DNA of 64,000 bases. Source: Trifolium pratense (Eukaryota; Streptophyta; Magnoliopsida; Fabales; Fabaceae). The stretch lies in the NCBI RefSeq assembly GCF_020283565.1, contig NC_060060.1, positions 59,691,257 to 59,755,256 on the forward strand. Reading direction: 5' to 3'. Within the stretch, counting starts at the first letter, position 1. Every line of letters starts with the position of its first letter. Positions 24,527-35,949 of the stretch are shown here, piece by piece. The notes below the pieces were generated by a model. The model saw only the letters and a list, made by a program, of their open reading frames with translations, was not told where the DNA came from and ran no database searches. A program made the position numbers and the translations under genes.

Positions 24527-25348
24527 ACATTTGTTTTATTTTTTATTTTATTGTTTTTAGCTTCTATTTTTTTTTTATAGAAATTATTCTTTTTTTTTTT
24601 TTATATAATTGTTTTACTTTCTTATATTATTTTTTGCTTGCTTTTTCACTTTCTGACTTTCTGTAAAAAAAAAAAAAAGTTTTTTACTAATACAATATCT
24701 ATTTATTTATGTATATTTTATATATATAAAAGTTTTCTTTAATACTTTAATACTTTTTGTTTTTGAGAGGTTGAAAAGATTCATCATGTGTTGTTTAATA
24801 GCTTAATCTCGCAACAAAGTGTGGAGGAAAATTTATAATTGGATGTAAGTGGACAATATTATTTTTGAAATTACTTGAAGTCATTTTAATCTATTTGGCA
24901 ATTTGGTGAAAGGCAAGAAAGGTTCCAAGAGAAAACATTTGGTTTGGCTTGTTACGATATATAGTGTCTTTGGCGTCTCTGGAATAATATTATGTTTAGA
25001 GTTGTTTTACCGAGTTTATTTGTACTTGTTGATCAAATTACGACATAGTATCTTTGGCGTCTCTGGAATCTCAAGGAATAATATTATGTTTAGAGTCGTT
25101 TTCCCAAGTTTATTTGTACTTGTTGATCAAATTATGTATATCTTGTGGTTTTGATTTCTCAATATAATTGGGACCAATATTTCATATGGTTATGTTGATC
25201 GGTATAATAATCATTTAACTTGCCTTCATAGTATCTAAAATTTGTGAATTGTAAGAGTTAAGTACATTTTGTATTCCTTGTAATTTAATTTTGTTTATAA
25301 AAGAAAAACTAATACACCGCACATTTATCCTAAATTTATTTCATTACT
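24527..25348. repeat. AT-rich stretch with a tandem duplication of about 95 bp
   Basis: From about 24960 to 25137 two copies of a segment run in direct order: each has AGTxTCTTTGGCGTCTCTGG, AATAATATTATGTTTAGAG and TTTATTTGTACTTGTTGATC. The second carries an extra CTCAAGG. The frame over this region (24903-25154) reflects the duplication and has no other support. Confidence 0.65.
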
Positions 25349-25536
25349 ATATATAAAGCTGACTTTTTTGTTTTGTTTTTCACTACCAGTTTAATCTGAT
25401 TCGGGGATCAGGCATCAAGTGGTTTCAGCCCCCTCCTGATCCTAGTTGCGGGGGATCGAACCGCGGTCCTCCCTACCAAGTTCAGCACCAATCACCACTG
25501 AACCAACTGACGATTGGTATATATAAAACTGACTTT
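25349..25536 (-). mobile_element. tRNA-derived SINE, copy 1 (minus)
   Basis: Body about 25368-25516. On the minus strand it has a box-A-like TCAGTTGGTTCAGTGGTGATT and box-B-like GGTTCGATCCCCC, then a GC-rich body ending in GATTAAACTGGTAGTG and a short T/A tail. Flanked by an 18-bp direct repeat TATATATAA(A)(G/A)CTGACTTT on both sides (25349 and 25518), a typical target-site duplication. Same family as the copies at 25570 and 35783. Confidence 0.8.
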
Positions 25537-25556
25537 GATATATACTTATTGATTAA

Positions 25557-25750
25557 AAATTAAGATAAAAGCATCGATCGTTAGCTAGTTCAGTGATAAT
25601 CGATGTTGAACTTGATAGGAAAAATCACAGTTCGATCCCCCGCAACTACAATCGGGAGGGGACTGAAACCACTTGATGTCAAATTGACCCCCGAATCAGA
25701 TTAAACTTGTGGTGAAAGTTAAAATAAAAAAGTTAAAATAAAAGTAACCA
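25557..25750 (+). mobile_element. tRNA-derived SINE, copy 2 (plus)
   Basis: Body about 25574-25723: box A-like TAGCTAGTTCAGTGATAATC, box B-like AGTTCGATCCCCC, same body as copies 1 and 3. Flanking repeats TTAAGATAAAAGCA (left) and TTAAAATAAAAGTA (right). It lies in opposite orientation to copy 1 with about 55 bp between the bodies, so a read-through transcript could fold into a long hairpin. Confidence 0.75.
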
Positions 25751-26174
25751 ATATATAGGTCTGCTGTATTCTCTGTTTTGATATAGCTCTACCATGTTTA
25801 CTATGTATACCTATATAGTATGGTAAAGTTTCTCAAAAATTATATACTCACAATACCATAAGGCAACGACTATTCAACTCCATGAAAAAGCAAAGTAACA
25901 ATTGCTGAATAAAGTACGAGAAAACTTTGAGAAGTTTAGTTTAATAATGTACAACAAAATTATGATTTATGCTCCCAAAGAGATGATAAAATGTAACTTT
26001 CACACACTATGGTGTTATCTGAATTCACTTACATGCACCGACGACATGGAAACAAATATATGGCTGAAGGTTGTTTAAAAATTAAAACACTCACCAACAT
26101 GGGAAAAAATATATGGTTGAAGCATTATTTTATTAAGCTCTCCATTTTCAATTGGTGCTTGAGAAGAGAGAAAA

Positions 26175-26655
26175 CTAGTTACTTGATACACCAATTGAAA
26201 GAAGGCTTTCCTTGTAAAGATCGCAGATAAATTCACGTGTCTTTCCACATGTCTTTCCACCAGTAATAGTATCAACCTCCTCAATCATTTGGGTGCTCAA
26301 ATTAATAGACGAATTCATTATCTTTTTTTTAATGAACATATATCCGATCTTCCCAAATCCAATTGGGGGCCATCGGATGGAAGGTAAGGGGCCATAAATA
26401 TATAGTTTGATCCATGATTCACTCACACCGAGTTCACCAAGAATAGATATGTGAAAAACAATATCATCGTGATAATTTGAGAGTAAAGCAAGTGATTCAT
26501 TTAACACTGTCAAGCGTTGCATCGGAGTGTATGGAGAAAAATGTTCTACCCCGATGGGTGTTGTAAGGAACACCTCATCACTCAAGTCAAATGACAACAG
26601 AGACATAGAATATTTACCGTCGATCCATCTAAACGCCAACCAATGAGGATGAACA
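26175..26655 (-). pseudogene. F-box protein C-terminal (FBA) fragment
   Basis: The minus frame reads FRWIDGKYSMSLLSFDLSDEVF, LTVLNESLALLSNY, FHISILGELGVSESWIKL, YIYGPLPSI, NLSTQMIEEV and ends YKESLLSIGVSSN-stop. This is the F-box-associated domain found in the C-terminal half of the large legume F-box family, whose full proteins (around 350-400 aa) act as substrate receptors of SCF ubiquitin ligases. Here the frame has no F-box and no N-terminal half; upstream of about 26655 the sequence changes to an unrelated plus-strand fragment. It is a truncated pseudogene with an intact 3' end. Confidence 0.75.
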
Positions 26656-27081
26656 TGGTGCTGAGTATGAGGATGACGAATTGCAAGATGAATTTGGGGA
26701 TGAATTGAATGATGAGGATGAAAAATTTTCCGAGGAAGTGAAGGAAGAAGAGGAACATGAACAACCACCACCAGAACCTAAAAAACCACAGAAAAAACTT
26801 AAGAGAGTAACACAAAGAAAAAATCCGCCACAAGTAAAACCACACCAGTTACATGTTATGATGGTGGTCCGACCGACTTGTCCTTGTTGCCGGGATTTGG
26901 AAAACACGTTGCTGTCTCGTTGTGGAAAGGAGATGTAAGTTATCTTCTAGAGGTTCTGCCATACCAACACCTAAGTATTTCAACCAAAACAAGCAAATCA
27001 GGATTTTTTTTATTATTTCAGTTTGTATCTACTGAACCCTGGATTCGATACCTATCTACCAAAACGCAGTTTGACAGGTAA
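26645..27081 (+). pseudogene. Plant-mobile-domain (PMD) gene fragment
   Basis: A very acidic, Pro/Lys-rich segment (EYEDDELQDEFGDELNDEDE, then PPPEPKKPQKKLK) runs into GGPTDLSLLPGFGKHVA and SLWKGD, but in the next frame (from about 26857). GGPxDxSLLxxxxxHVAxxLWxGE is the start of the plant mobile domain, found in Mutator-derived and MAIN/PPP7-long-form-like proteins. A good 5' splice site (GTAAGT) follows WKGD at about 26935. No more of the domain was found, so this is a frameshifted 5' fragment, probably of transposon origin. Confidence 0.6.
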
Positions 27082-27476
27082 ACTTTGAAAACTCTAAAAA
27101 TAAACAGTTTAAAGTAAAGATTACTTGTTGTATGACTCCAAATGAGTATAGATCCCTTTTTTGGTGATGAAACTTTGCTTTGATGCCTTCAAAACCTCCC
27201 AAAAACGCCTTAGATCGAAACAATCCCGATTGAGTGTCCAAGTGGTTATGAAAGTACAGTTTTATGTCACCTAGGCTATATAGGGTTACTTCGGTAACTG
27301 GAGATCGAACCGCAGCGTTTTCGGTTTGTACGTACCGAAACGATAAAAACAACAATATTCGGTTCGTAACTACCGAACGCATGTTTTATAGCCTCTGGCC
27401 CATACGTTTTCATCGCGTAGCAATATTTCGGGTTATAGGAGACGAAATTATGTACGTTCGGGTTTCATGTACGGAA
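27017..27476. repeat. Cluster of 20-bp imperfect palindromes
   Basis: Four copies of a motif of form TTC(G/A)G(T/G)-8 bp-AC(C/T/G)GAA: 27017-27036, 27320-27339, 27358-27377 and 27457-27476. Each folds into a short hairpin. A related one (TTTCGGGTTATAGGAGACGAAA) starts at 27426. Between them are other TTCGG/CCGAA fragments (about 27290). They follow the PMD fragment and may belong to the same transposon; function unknown. Confidence 0.6.
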
Positions 27477-27539
27477 CGTTTTTTCACAAGGGTAAAACGG
27501 TCAACATTGGGGGTTTGGGAGAAGAATTGGGGGGGTCTA

Positions 27540-28041
27540 AAAAGCAATTTTCATTTAAATAAAGAGGGCTGGCTGATCAAAAGCCCACCAAACCGCGTGG
27601 TCCATCGCATTCAAAAAAGCAAAAATATTCCAATTCTTGTCCGTGATATCACCGCTCACCGGTAGATTCTTTGAAAAACAATCAATGATCATTACACGTG
27701 TCACTGTTTAAATAACATCGCACGATTATCCCTAGAAACACCAGATAACTCTCCCTCAAGCGCCAACACTGCAATTCTCTCACGTTTCATCAAATCGGTT
27801 CTTCTCACAACTCCTTCACAACAATCTTCCTCTATTTCGTCATTTCCAATTCCAACGGTTTAACTCTCTCACTCACTGTCTCATTCAACAAAACAAACAT
27901 TAACTACTAAACAGGGTTTTAGTTTTACGCTTAAGCTTAAACACAAAATAAAAAATTCCCTTAAAACCTAGGTCATTAATTAATTTCTAGGGTTTCAATT
28001 TTCATTCATTCATTCATTCATTCACAAATCACAACACAAAA
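27540..28041 (+). promoter_or_regulatory. Promoter and 5'-UTR region of the ACBP gene
   Basis: From about 27690 the sequence becomes CT-rich (CTCTCCCTC, CTCTCACTCACTGTC), as in plant leaders, and ends with a (CATT)n run at 28000-28023 next to the start codon. No clear TATA box was chosen. Exact transcription start not determinable. Confidence 0.4.
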
Positions 28042-31000
28042 ATGGGTGTTGTTGGTGAATGGCATGATTGGCAATCCCTTCTTCAATCAATAATCTTTGG
28101 TCTAATCTTCTCTTACCTTCTCGCTAAACTAATTTCAATCGTCGTTTCATTCAACAACGAAAATCTCACAATCACACGCAACACCACAACAAACACAATT
28201 CCCGATCATGATTCCAAACGAAACGACGTCGTTTCTGATCCTTCTCACCACCGTCTCGAAACCGAAGCTGAATCTGTTATGGCTGAACAAGGTAGTGTTA
28301 GAAATGAAAGCGTTGACGGTGGTGATGATGATTATGATGATGATTGGGAAGGTGTTGAGAGTACTGAATTGGATGAAGCTTTTAGCGCTGCTACTGCTTT
28401 TGTCGCTGCTGCCGCCGCTGATCGGTTGTCGCAGAAAGTTTCTAATGATGTTCAGCTTCAGCTTTATGGGTTGTATAAGATTGCAACTGAAGGTCCTTGT
28501 AGTACTCCTCAACCTTCTCCTCTTAAAATGACGGCTCGTGCTAAATGGTAGTATTCACTTTTCTTGAAACTGTTCTTTATTTGTGAGTTTGAATCTTGAA
28601 GATGACAAAAAAAGAAAGAAAGAGCTTTAACATTACGCAACATGATATATTTGGAATCTTTTGTTTGCGTTGGTCTATGTGTTTTAATAGCAATGTTTGT
28701 TGTGTTTATTGTTCAAAATTGCAAACTTAAGCCATTAGGTTTGGTCTAATGGCGAGGGGTTTGGGTATTATGCTAGAGGTCTCGGGTTCGATCCTCAGCT
28801 CCAATGTAAACCAAAAAAAAAATTGCAAACTTGAAATTGGTATGGAAATATATTTGTTGGGAGATGTCAATCCCTTAAATGGATCTTGGTTGCTTTAATG
28901 AATTAGTCACTGCAGTTGCCCGTGGAGGATAACTTCCTTTTCCAAAAATAAAATAAGGGTCATGCTAACTAGTCCACCCGGTGCATGCACTAGTTATGGA
29001 ACTAAAATAAGAAATAAAAGAAAAGATATGTATTGAGACAAGCAAAATTTAGACTTTCAAGGTGTTTGACTATACAATTTTCAAGAAAAAATTTCTAAAT
29101 TTGTAACGTTAGCTAGTGCCCCTGGTACGCTAGTTAGCATATGCCTAAATATCAAACTTGAAATGGGATCCGTCAAAAATGGCGTATTTTGGATGTATTT
29201 GTGTTGTAGTTTGACAAATAGGCTTTTTTTTAATGCTAATATGTTTAATTGGGAGCTTAATGATGTTTGGAACATCTTATGAATTCTTATGTGCATTGGT
29301 TAAGTGTGGTTATCTTATCTCTCTGCACTACATAAAAAGAGAGGTTATTTTGTTAACTGTTTTGTTTGCTTTGATGCTAATGTCTCCCTCCATCTTTTTT
29401 GTAGGCAAGCGTGGCAGAAATTGGGTGCGATGCCTCCTGAAGATGCAATGCAGAAGTACATTGATATTGTGTCGGAGCTATATCCTACTTGGCTTGACGG
29501 TGCCCCTTTGGTGAGCTAATAAGCCTGTTTTCGTGTTCTAAATGGATGAATCATTACTTCTTTCTTTAAAAGGGAGAATGTTTGTATTTGAAATGAAAGT
29601 AGTATGTTTACAACTTAAATTTGTTATGCGTGTCTTTGTGTGATTTTTTTTATCTTGTCTCTAACTACCTTACTACTATTGCTGTGTCTGTGACAGAGGA
29701 GCAAAAGGGGTGACGGTAGTGGCCCTAGTTCAGACGCTCGAGGACCAATGGGACCAGTATTCAGCTCTTTTGTTTATGAAGAGGAATGCGGCAATGACTC
29801 GTAAGATTTTATAAAACTCTGTCTCTGTTTTTGTGCATGTATCTATCTGGAGTGAGACTAATTCTCACTCCATGTACAAAGTCTCCTTTCCCCTTCTTTA
29901 ATCTTGTCTTTGTTGTCAAGATCTTTTTTGAATGCTCTGATACGATCATATGCAGTTTCCTCCTCTTACCTTGGGTCTTCATATATTACACATTTAGCAT
30001 ATTCTATTATTTTTTTAAATAAAAAACTCAAACACCAGACAGCATTTTGGTAACATGAATGTACATTTTGCTGCTTTTTGCAAGACAGCTTGGTACTAAT
30101 TGCTTCTTCTATATCTTTGCTTGGTACTTATAGTGTTATCTTCAGTTTTTTTTCCCTCAACTCAAATTTAGTTGTTTCCCATCCTAATTTTTTCTTTTTA
30201 TATGCTAAGGCTTAGGATACACTCAGAGAGACTTGTCAGTTTTAAACATTACAAGTCACATTGTTATTTTAACATAGCAAGGTGAATATTGCTTTGTGAT
30301 TCCAGTGATTAAGGCAACCTTCTGTAACTTTTTTAATTCAATATTTTTTTAGAGTTTTGAAACTAACTTCTATACAAGTAATGAAGTATTTATATTAGTT
30401 TCTTGTATTGTCAACTCTGAATTTTCTAAGTTTTGCATTATAAAGGATAGGATAGCATAAAATCTTTGGTTTGCTTCTCCGAGATTCCCTTGTTTTACCA
30501 GATTTGGCTCCTCTAAAATGAGTGATTTACTTTAGAGGGTAAAGTAAGACTTGTAAATTGTTGATGAGAAAATTATATTAGGTTAGATGCATATCAAATT
30601 ATGGATATGTTAAATATCAACAGTGGTGTAAATTTATTACTTTCCCCTCTAAACCTAGAGATCACATTGGAGGAGGCAAACATACTTAGTAAAACTAATA
30701 CATTTCTTTCTCGAGTAATGCTATGGTCACACCCATTAACACACTCTTTTTAACACACTACCTTCTATTGGTCCACATCATTACTTTTTTTAAGTCAGTT
30801 ACTTGTTACCGGTTGATGGGAAATCTAAGAGATTTATTTTCACACTCCCCGAAACTGTTCATTTCTTATTCTCCGTTGAATATTTTTCCTTCCCTTCTTC
30901 CACACACTTGCTGCATATGTTTGAATGTTACAGAATCGACAAAACAAGCCATAGCACCCACTTAATTATGCAGATTTTGTGCAAAGTTTAATTATGCAGT

Positions 31001-33369
31001 TCTCTTTATGCTTTGGTACATATGCTTTGACATTGAAATTAAGCACTTTCTTCCTTTATGAAACATAATCCGCACAGCAGCAACCCTTTGACAAAAGTAA
31101 ACACAAAAGGAAACAAACTCTAATGCAGCAACAAAATCCAATCCAAAATCCTAAAACTCAACTCCCAAAAAAATTGAAGAAAATTGAATCTGCCATTTTT
31201 CAGTAGTGTTATCAAAGAACATCAATAGCAAATTGATGTTCTTTGAATTCTTCAATCAATTCAGCATATGGATAATACCCATTGTAATACCTATCTCAAT
31301 TTGTCTAAAGAGAAAGGGAACCTAAAAATCGATTAAGCTTGCCGGCGGCGATTTTGACGGCAATCAGAGGTTGCAACTGAAAGGACTGGGTAAAACATAT
31401 TTTCGCAGAGACGAGATCCCGTGTAGATGGAGCGAATGAGAAGGAGGAGAGGCGGAGGAGCAGAGAACGCAATTGATTTCTCTCTCTTTTTTTTTTTTTT
31501 TTCATACAGGAATTTGTTTTTTCTCTCTACCGGCTGAATAGGTCATTAGGTAAGTGATTTTAAAAAAAAAAAATGTGGACCAAAGCATAGCATTTTGTCA
31601 AAGGGTTTTGGATACTATATGAGAAAGAAGAGTAATGCTATGGTCACACCCACTAACACACTCTTTTTAACACACTACCTTCTATTTTTTTTTTTAAATC
31701 CTTAAAAAATCCTAAAAAAATAGTGGGTGTGACCATAGCATTACTCTTCTTTCTCATATAGTATCCGTTTAGTTGTCACGTATCTTGCCCTCCTTATGCA
31801 TCACCTTCTTGTTGTTAATCACCTATTCTCCCCTATGCCGTGTATGCCTTTCCCATTAAACAATTGACGTTTTGGTGAAGTTAAGGATTTTATGGACTGA
31901 TTACAAGGTTAATTTATAAATTAGCAGACTTTAGTATTTTACTGACAGTATTTCAATATACCAAGTGCCAATTATATCTAATCTAATGAATAACATTTGA
32001 ACACCAATAACAATAAAAAATCAGGAAGTTTCTTCATCAAAAGGCTACAGTTGGGAAAACCAAACATTGGTAGATATTGATATTTCATTATCTTTCTTTA
32101 CAGGAAAATGGACGCCATTCACGGATTTGCAAGAGAAGGAGATGTGGCTAATCTACTCAAGTGTATTGAAAATGGTGTTTCAGTGAATTTGAAGGGTGGG
32201 TTATTTAGATATATGTTTTTCCAACTGTACTATGCATTATTCTCAAGTGTGCTGCAAGTTGTCAATAATCTTTTAATTTCTTTCTTTTGGTTTCAAAATA
32301 GTCAAAGTCCCTCATTAATAGCTTTTGTTCTGCGCATTCACCTATTTTAGTAAGATAAACATAAATTTGTATTTTAGCAGCGTTGCTTGACTAGCCTAAC
32401 ACAAGCATGCATATGCATGCTTCACTGCTATAGAATTGTGTAAAACTAAGTCAGTTGCTATGTGTTTTTCAACAAGCCTCAGGTTATTGTTGTTGATTCT
32501 AGGGGTGTTTCTTTCCACCATTTAGTTCCTTTTCTTCTTGGGCTTCTTTCCCCTGTTGTATTCCAAAAAAAAAGATAGAAAGTTGATTGGTAATTAGAAG
32601 TTGAATTGCCAATGTGGCATGAGATGAGGAATCTCGTGGACCTCTGCTAATTTGGAAGTTCTGTATTATTTTGCCTATAGAGTTGGATTGTAGTGAAAAA
32701 ATGTTATTTTCTTGATTATCATTAAGTCCTATAAGTATCCTCAGCATTCTTATTGTGATTGATTGTGTGAGGGTTATCAAATTAATAATAGCTTTATACT
32801 ATTATTACTTTTCCTTTTCTTAACAACATGCGTTTTTTGAAATGTGTGCAGACAGTGAGGGTCGGACACCATTACACTGGGCTGTGGATCGTGGCCACCT
32901 TAATGTCACAGAGCTGTTGATCAGCAAGAATGCTGATGTAAATGCCAAGGTATTCATCAGTATATGTTTTAATGCAGCCTTTCAGGAGCTTTCCATATGC
33001 TTTAAGGTCTTAGCTGTTGCTCTTTAGAATGGAAACAGGACGGAACCTTTATTGGGTTTTGAGTAATCTTCGCGGCATAAGTTGCATAGTGTAGTATAGC
33101 ACAAGCTTTTGTATATGATTTTGTGCATATTTTAACTTATGTCAAACTCAATTTTGCTACTTTCTGTTGTTCTTATGTTTTCTTTTTTGAAGGATAATGA
33201 TGGACAAACTGCACTGCACTACGCTGTAACGTGCGAGAGAGAAGCCATAGCTGAATACTTAGTGAAACATAGTGCAGACATCCATTCAGAAGATAATGAT
33301 GGCAGTTCTTCGCGTGACATCTGTAGTTCCAAGTGGCCATTTATGCAGCATGAGGGAGAAGTAAAATGA
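28042..33369 (+). CDS. Acyl-CoA-binding protein with ankyrin repeats (ACBP1/2 type)
   Basis: Six exons: 28042-28547, 29405-29510, 29697-29800, 32104-32195, 32852-32949, 33193-33369, in frame, 360 residues. An N-terminal membrane anchor lies at about 12-37 (LLQSIIFGLIFSYLLAKL), then an acidic linker, the acyl-CoA-binding domain at about 108-200 (DEAFSAATAF, LYGLYKIATEG, KWQAWQKLGAMPPEDAM, KYIDIVSELYP) and ankyrin repeats at about 240-345 (GRTPLHWAVDRGHLNVTELLI, GQTALHYAVTCEREAIAEYLV). The length and order match plant class II ACBPs (Arabidopsis ACBP1/ACBP2, about 340-350 aa), which sit at the ER and plasma membrane, bind long-chain acyl-CoA and phospholipids, and dock partners through the ankyrins. 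The ligand-binding Tyr/Lys residues of the domain appear present. Intron 1 holds a SINE and intron 3 (2.3 kb) holds inverted-repeat elements. Confidence 0.95.
28729..28812 (+). mobile_element. tRNA-derived SINE in ACBP intron 1
   Basis: Starts GCCATTAGGTTTGGTCTAAT with box A-like GTTTGGTCTAATGGCGAGGGG and box B-like GGGTTCGATCCTC, ends TCCAATGTAAACC then A9. Flanked by the direct repeat AATTGCAAACTT (ending 28728 and 28832). Same family as the minus copy at 58086-58181. Inserted in the sense orientation in the intron. Confidence 0.85.
30716..31612. mobile_element. Composite inverted-repeat element in ACBP intron 3
   Basis: Starts GAGTAATGCTATGGTCACAC and CCATTAACACACTC, also carried by the MITE at 31600. 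The inner part contains another inverted pair, CCCTTTGACAAAA (about 31084) and TTTTGTCAAAGGG (about 31595), enclosing a GC-richer segment (31330-31470) that looks like captured gene-leader sequence followed by T17. The end points are uncertain. No transposase; the short frames are not genes. Confidence 0.5.
31611..31768. mobile_element. Foldback MITE with long perfect arms in ACBP intron 3
   Basis: Arms of about 45 bases, nearly identical in inverse: left GGATACTATATGAGAAAGAA then GAGTAATGCTATGGTCACAC; right GTGTGACCATAGCATTACTC then TTCTTTCTCATATAGTATCC. Loop about 65 bp with ACACACTC and ACACACTACC. The inversion runs through what would usually be the flank, so the unit is a true palindrome of about 155 bp. 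Confidence 0.75.
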
Positions 33370-35363
33370 TTGTTCATTTTTGTATGTTGCTGCTTTTGGC
33401 TAGTACATCCTTGCCCAAATCCCTTCAGGATGCACGTGTCCATATAACTTGAATTTTTTGCCCTTACTCTTGGTGTACACACCCTTTTAACTGTAGTCTA
33501 CACCTATCCACTGCTTAGGTAATGGTTAATGAAGTATATTCTGTTATGTTGTTTCCTCTGCTCAAACTCCTTATTTTGGTCCCTCATTTCTTTATATGAG
33601 GGATGATGATACATGCGAGAAAACTATAGCAGCAACAACTCCAACAATGAAAGGGGATAGTTATTGTTGGTGGGGGGGATAGGTCCGCAAATGGTGTAGG
33701 ATCGGAATCCAGATTGCCGGAAAATCATTTATTGATTTGCGGAATATCTTTTCTTTTTAAACTAATCGGTAGATACATACCCGATACATGTATTAAGTAT
33801 TAACGGGGACTCCCTTATCATACCTTTGGAAAATGCATTATTTCTATGTCTAATGATATCTTCATAAACTTTATTTTAATCACACAAGCTACAAAACTGT
33901 GAGCACTTTCATTAACAATTATCGCCAAAAAATTGTCGCATGATTATATAGTTTTGTGGACTGAGTCTCTGCATGCAATATGAAGGTAAAGTCCAATTTC
34001 TACCAACAGTCCTGTGTAGAGCATCACCATAGTCTTATTAGTCAACATCAGGGGACATCATTTCACTCCTCACTTTGTTTACTGCCAATGCGCAACTCTT
34101 TGTAGTGGCTAAGCCACTAATGTTCTTCAACACAGAAGGCATGGTAGTGGGTTGGACCATGAATTTGCGAATGTTGTGTCTGGCTCCCTCCAAATCAAAA
34201 TTCGTAGTCTACAAATCTCTTCATTTTCTTTTGTTTTCCTACACGGATCTTAGCTTCCTGTCCCAAGCGTTTATGAATGGTTCTGTTCTGTCTCACAAGT
34301 TGGCATTTTAGATGCTTATCATTGATTCATTGTCTCATCTATGTACGTCTGCATTGAATCGAAGATGAGTGTGTGAGCTAGTTGTTAAAGGAGGTGTTCA
34401 CGGTTCACGAGCTAGTTGTTATTGACTTGTTGCAATTGAGATCCAAATATGCACCTGTGTTGGGTGACAAACCATTAACACGCATCTTTGGAATCATAAT
34501 CTCAACCTTGATAGTTGATACAAACATGCACCACATATTTTAAATGAATTTGTCTGTTAATGGTGAATGTATTTGATATGATTCAAAAAAATTATACTAG
34601 TTTATTCTTCATCTCTTCCGCTAACTTTATATTTAACGTTTATCACTATAAATTCCATATAAATTCTCTTTTTAGAAACTTTACATGTTCAAGTATATGC
34701 TGGTATCACTATTATGTGAGTAATGTGACCTTATCATATGTACCTTTTTTAGCAGGTGTACTATCTGTACCTGTAATTGAATTCTTCGCTTGTAATGCTG
34801 CAGAATGTTGAATTTGGCAAGTTGGTTTTACTTCAATTATTATGAATGAATGAATGAATAAACGACCCCACAAAGGCACAAACAAACAATAATAGTTTAT
34901 GATTTATTTTTTTATTTATTGATGATTCATTGAATTCAAACGCGGGCCCGTCGTCCAGGCAAAAGGCACCGCCTTTCCGCGCTGTACGCCCTGTACCCAT
35001 AAAGTCTAATAATTAATTAATCTGAAAATGAAAATTATTCATATTTAATATTTTCATTTTGTTTTTGAAAATTCGGTATTTAGTCAAAAAAGAAAAAAAA
35101 AAACTTAAAAATTGATTAATTTGATAAAACCAATCTCATCAAACTTGAACTTTAAATAAATTTACTAATAAGTATGAAGTTTATTATTTATGTGAAAAAT
35201 AGTTTATATCCTCCAACTTTTTATTTAATTTTTTTTGTTCCTTATTTAATATATTTCCTTTGCTTAAAAAAAAAGTTGAAAAATGAATTCTTCTTTTGAC
35301 AAAAGAAAATCGATGTTAGAGGGTATGCTACTACATGCAATTATTTTTACGATATCTATTAAC
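33370..35363. other. ACBP 3' flank and gene-free stretch
   Basis: The ACBP 3'-UTR probably covers the first 200-300 bases. Beyond it only short frames (34075-34311, 34560-34811) with no family resemblance. Two odd patches: a G-run (GGTGGGGGGGATAGG) near 33670, and a GC-rich patch at 34942-35000 (GCGGGCCCGTCGTCC) in AT-rich DNA. Nothing else supported. Confidence 0.5.
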
Positions 35364-35365
35364 TA

Positions 35366-35511
35366 CTCTCTCGGTCCTTAATATAAGAGAAATTTTACTT
35401 TTTAGATTCATTGATAATCTAATATATGTAGTCCATATTATTGACTAAATACATTAAATTTGCAATGAATTTAAAAAGAAAAGTGTATCTTATATTAAGG
35501 ACCGGAGGAAG
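35366..35511. mobile_element. Stowaway-type MITE
   Basis: Inverted ends CTCTCTCGGTCCTTAATATA and TATATTAAGGACCGGAGGAAG-type sequence with TA at 35364-35365 and 35512-35513. 146 bp and non-coding. Confidence 0.8.
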
Positions 35512-35761
35512 TATAATCATTATTACTTAAAAATCAGACTAGCGGGCCAGGCAGACACGTTTGTGTCTAACTTATGTCAAAAAAAATAAAAATATGTCTT
35601 ATGTTATGGTGAGTTTGTTAATAAAATATTTTTGTTGCTACTAAAAAAATCAAGGATATTGTTAGTATTATGAAAAATTCACACAAAAACTCATGTATTC
35701 TCTTTATATATAGTATAGAATAGATATACAACTAACAAGAAACTCCATTTTTTTTTTATGA

Positions 35762-35949
35762 TAGAAACTCCAATACTTTTTTATTTTATTTTCACCACCA
35801 GTTTAATCTGGTTCGGGGGTCAGTTCTGGCGTCAAGTGGTTTCAGCCCCTCCCGATCGCAGTTGCGGGGATCGAATCGTGGTCCTCCCTACCAAATTCAA
35901 CGTCAATCACCACTGAACTAACGATGGTTATAAACTCCAATACTTTATT
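35762..35949 (-). mobile_element. tRNA-derived SINE, copy 3 (minus)
   Basis: Body about 35783-35931, same family as the two at 25.4-25.7 kb: on the minus strand TTAGTTCAGTGGTGATTGAC (box A) and CGATTCGATCCCC (box B). Flanked by ATAGAAACTCCAATACTTT and ATAAACTCCAATACTTT, an almost perfect target-site duplication. Confidence 0.8.

Noticed and set aside
27017..27476. CRISPR-like array
   Set aside because: Repeats are palindromes with changing loops, irregular spacing (about 20 to 280 bp) and a plant nuclear context; not a CRISPR.
28147..28531. Antisense and alternate-frame ORFs over ACBP exon 1
   Set aside because: Shadows of the real exon, caused by codon bias in the acidic repeat region.
28729..28812. 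Possible tRNA gene in an intron
   Set aside because: No acceptor stem pairing; A tail and target duplication mark it as a SINE.
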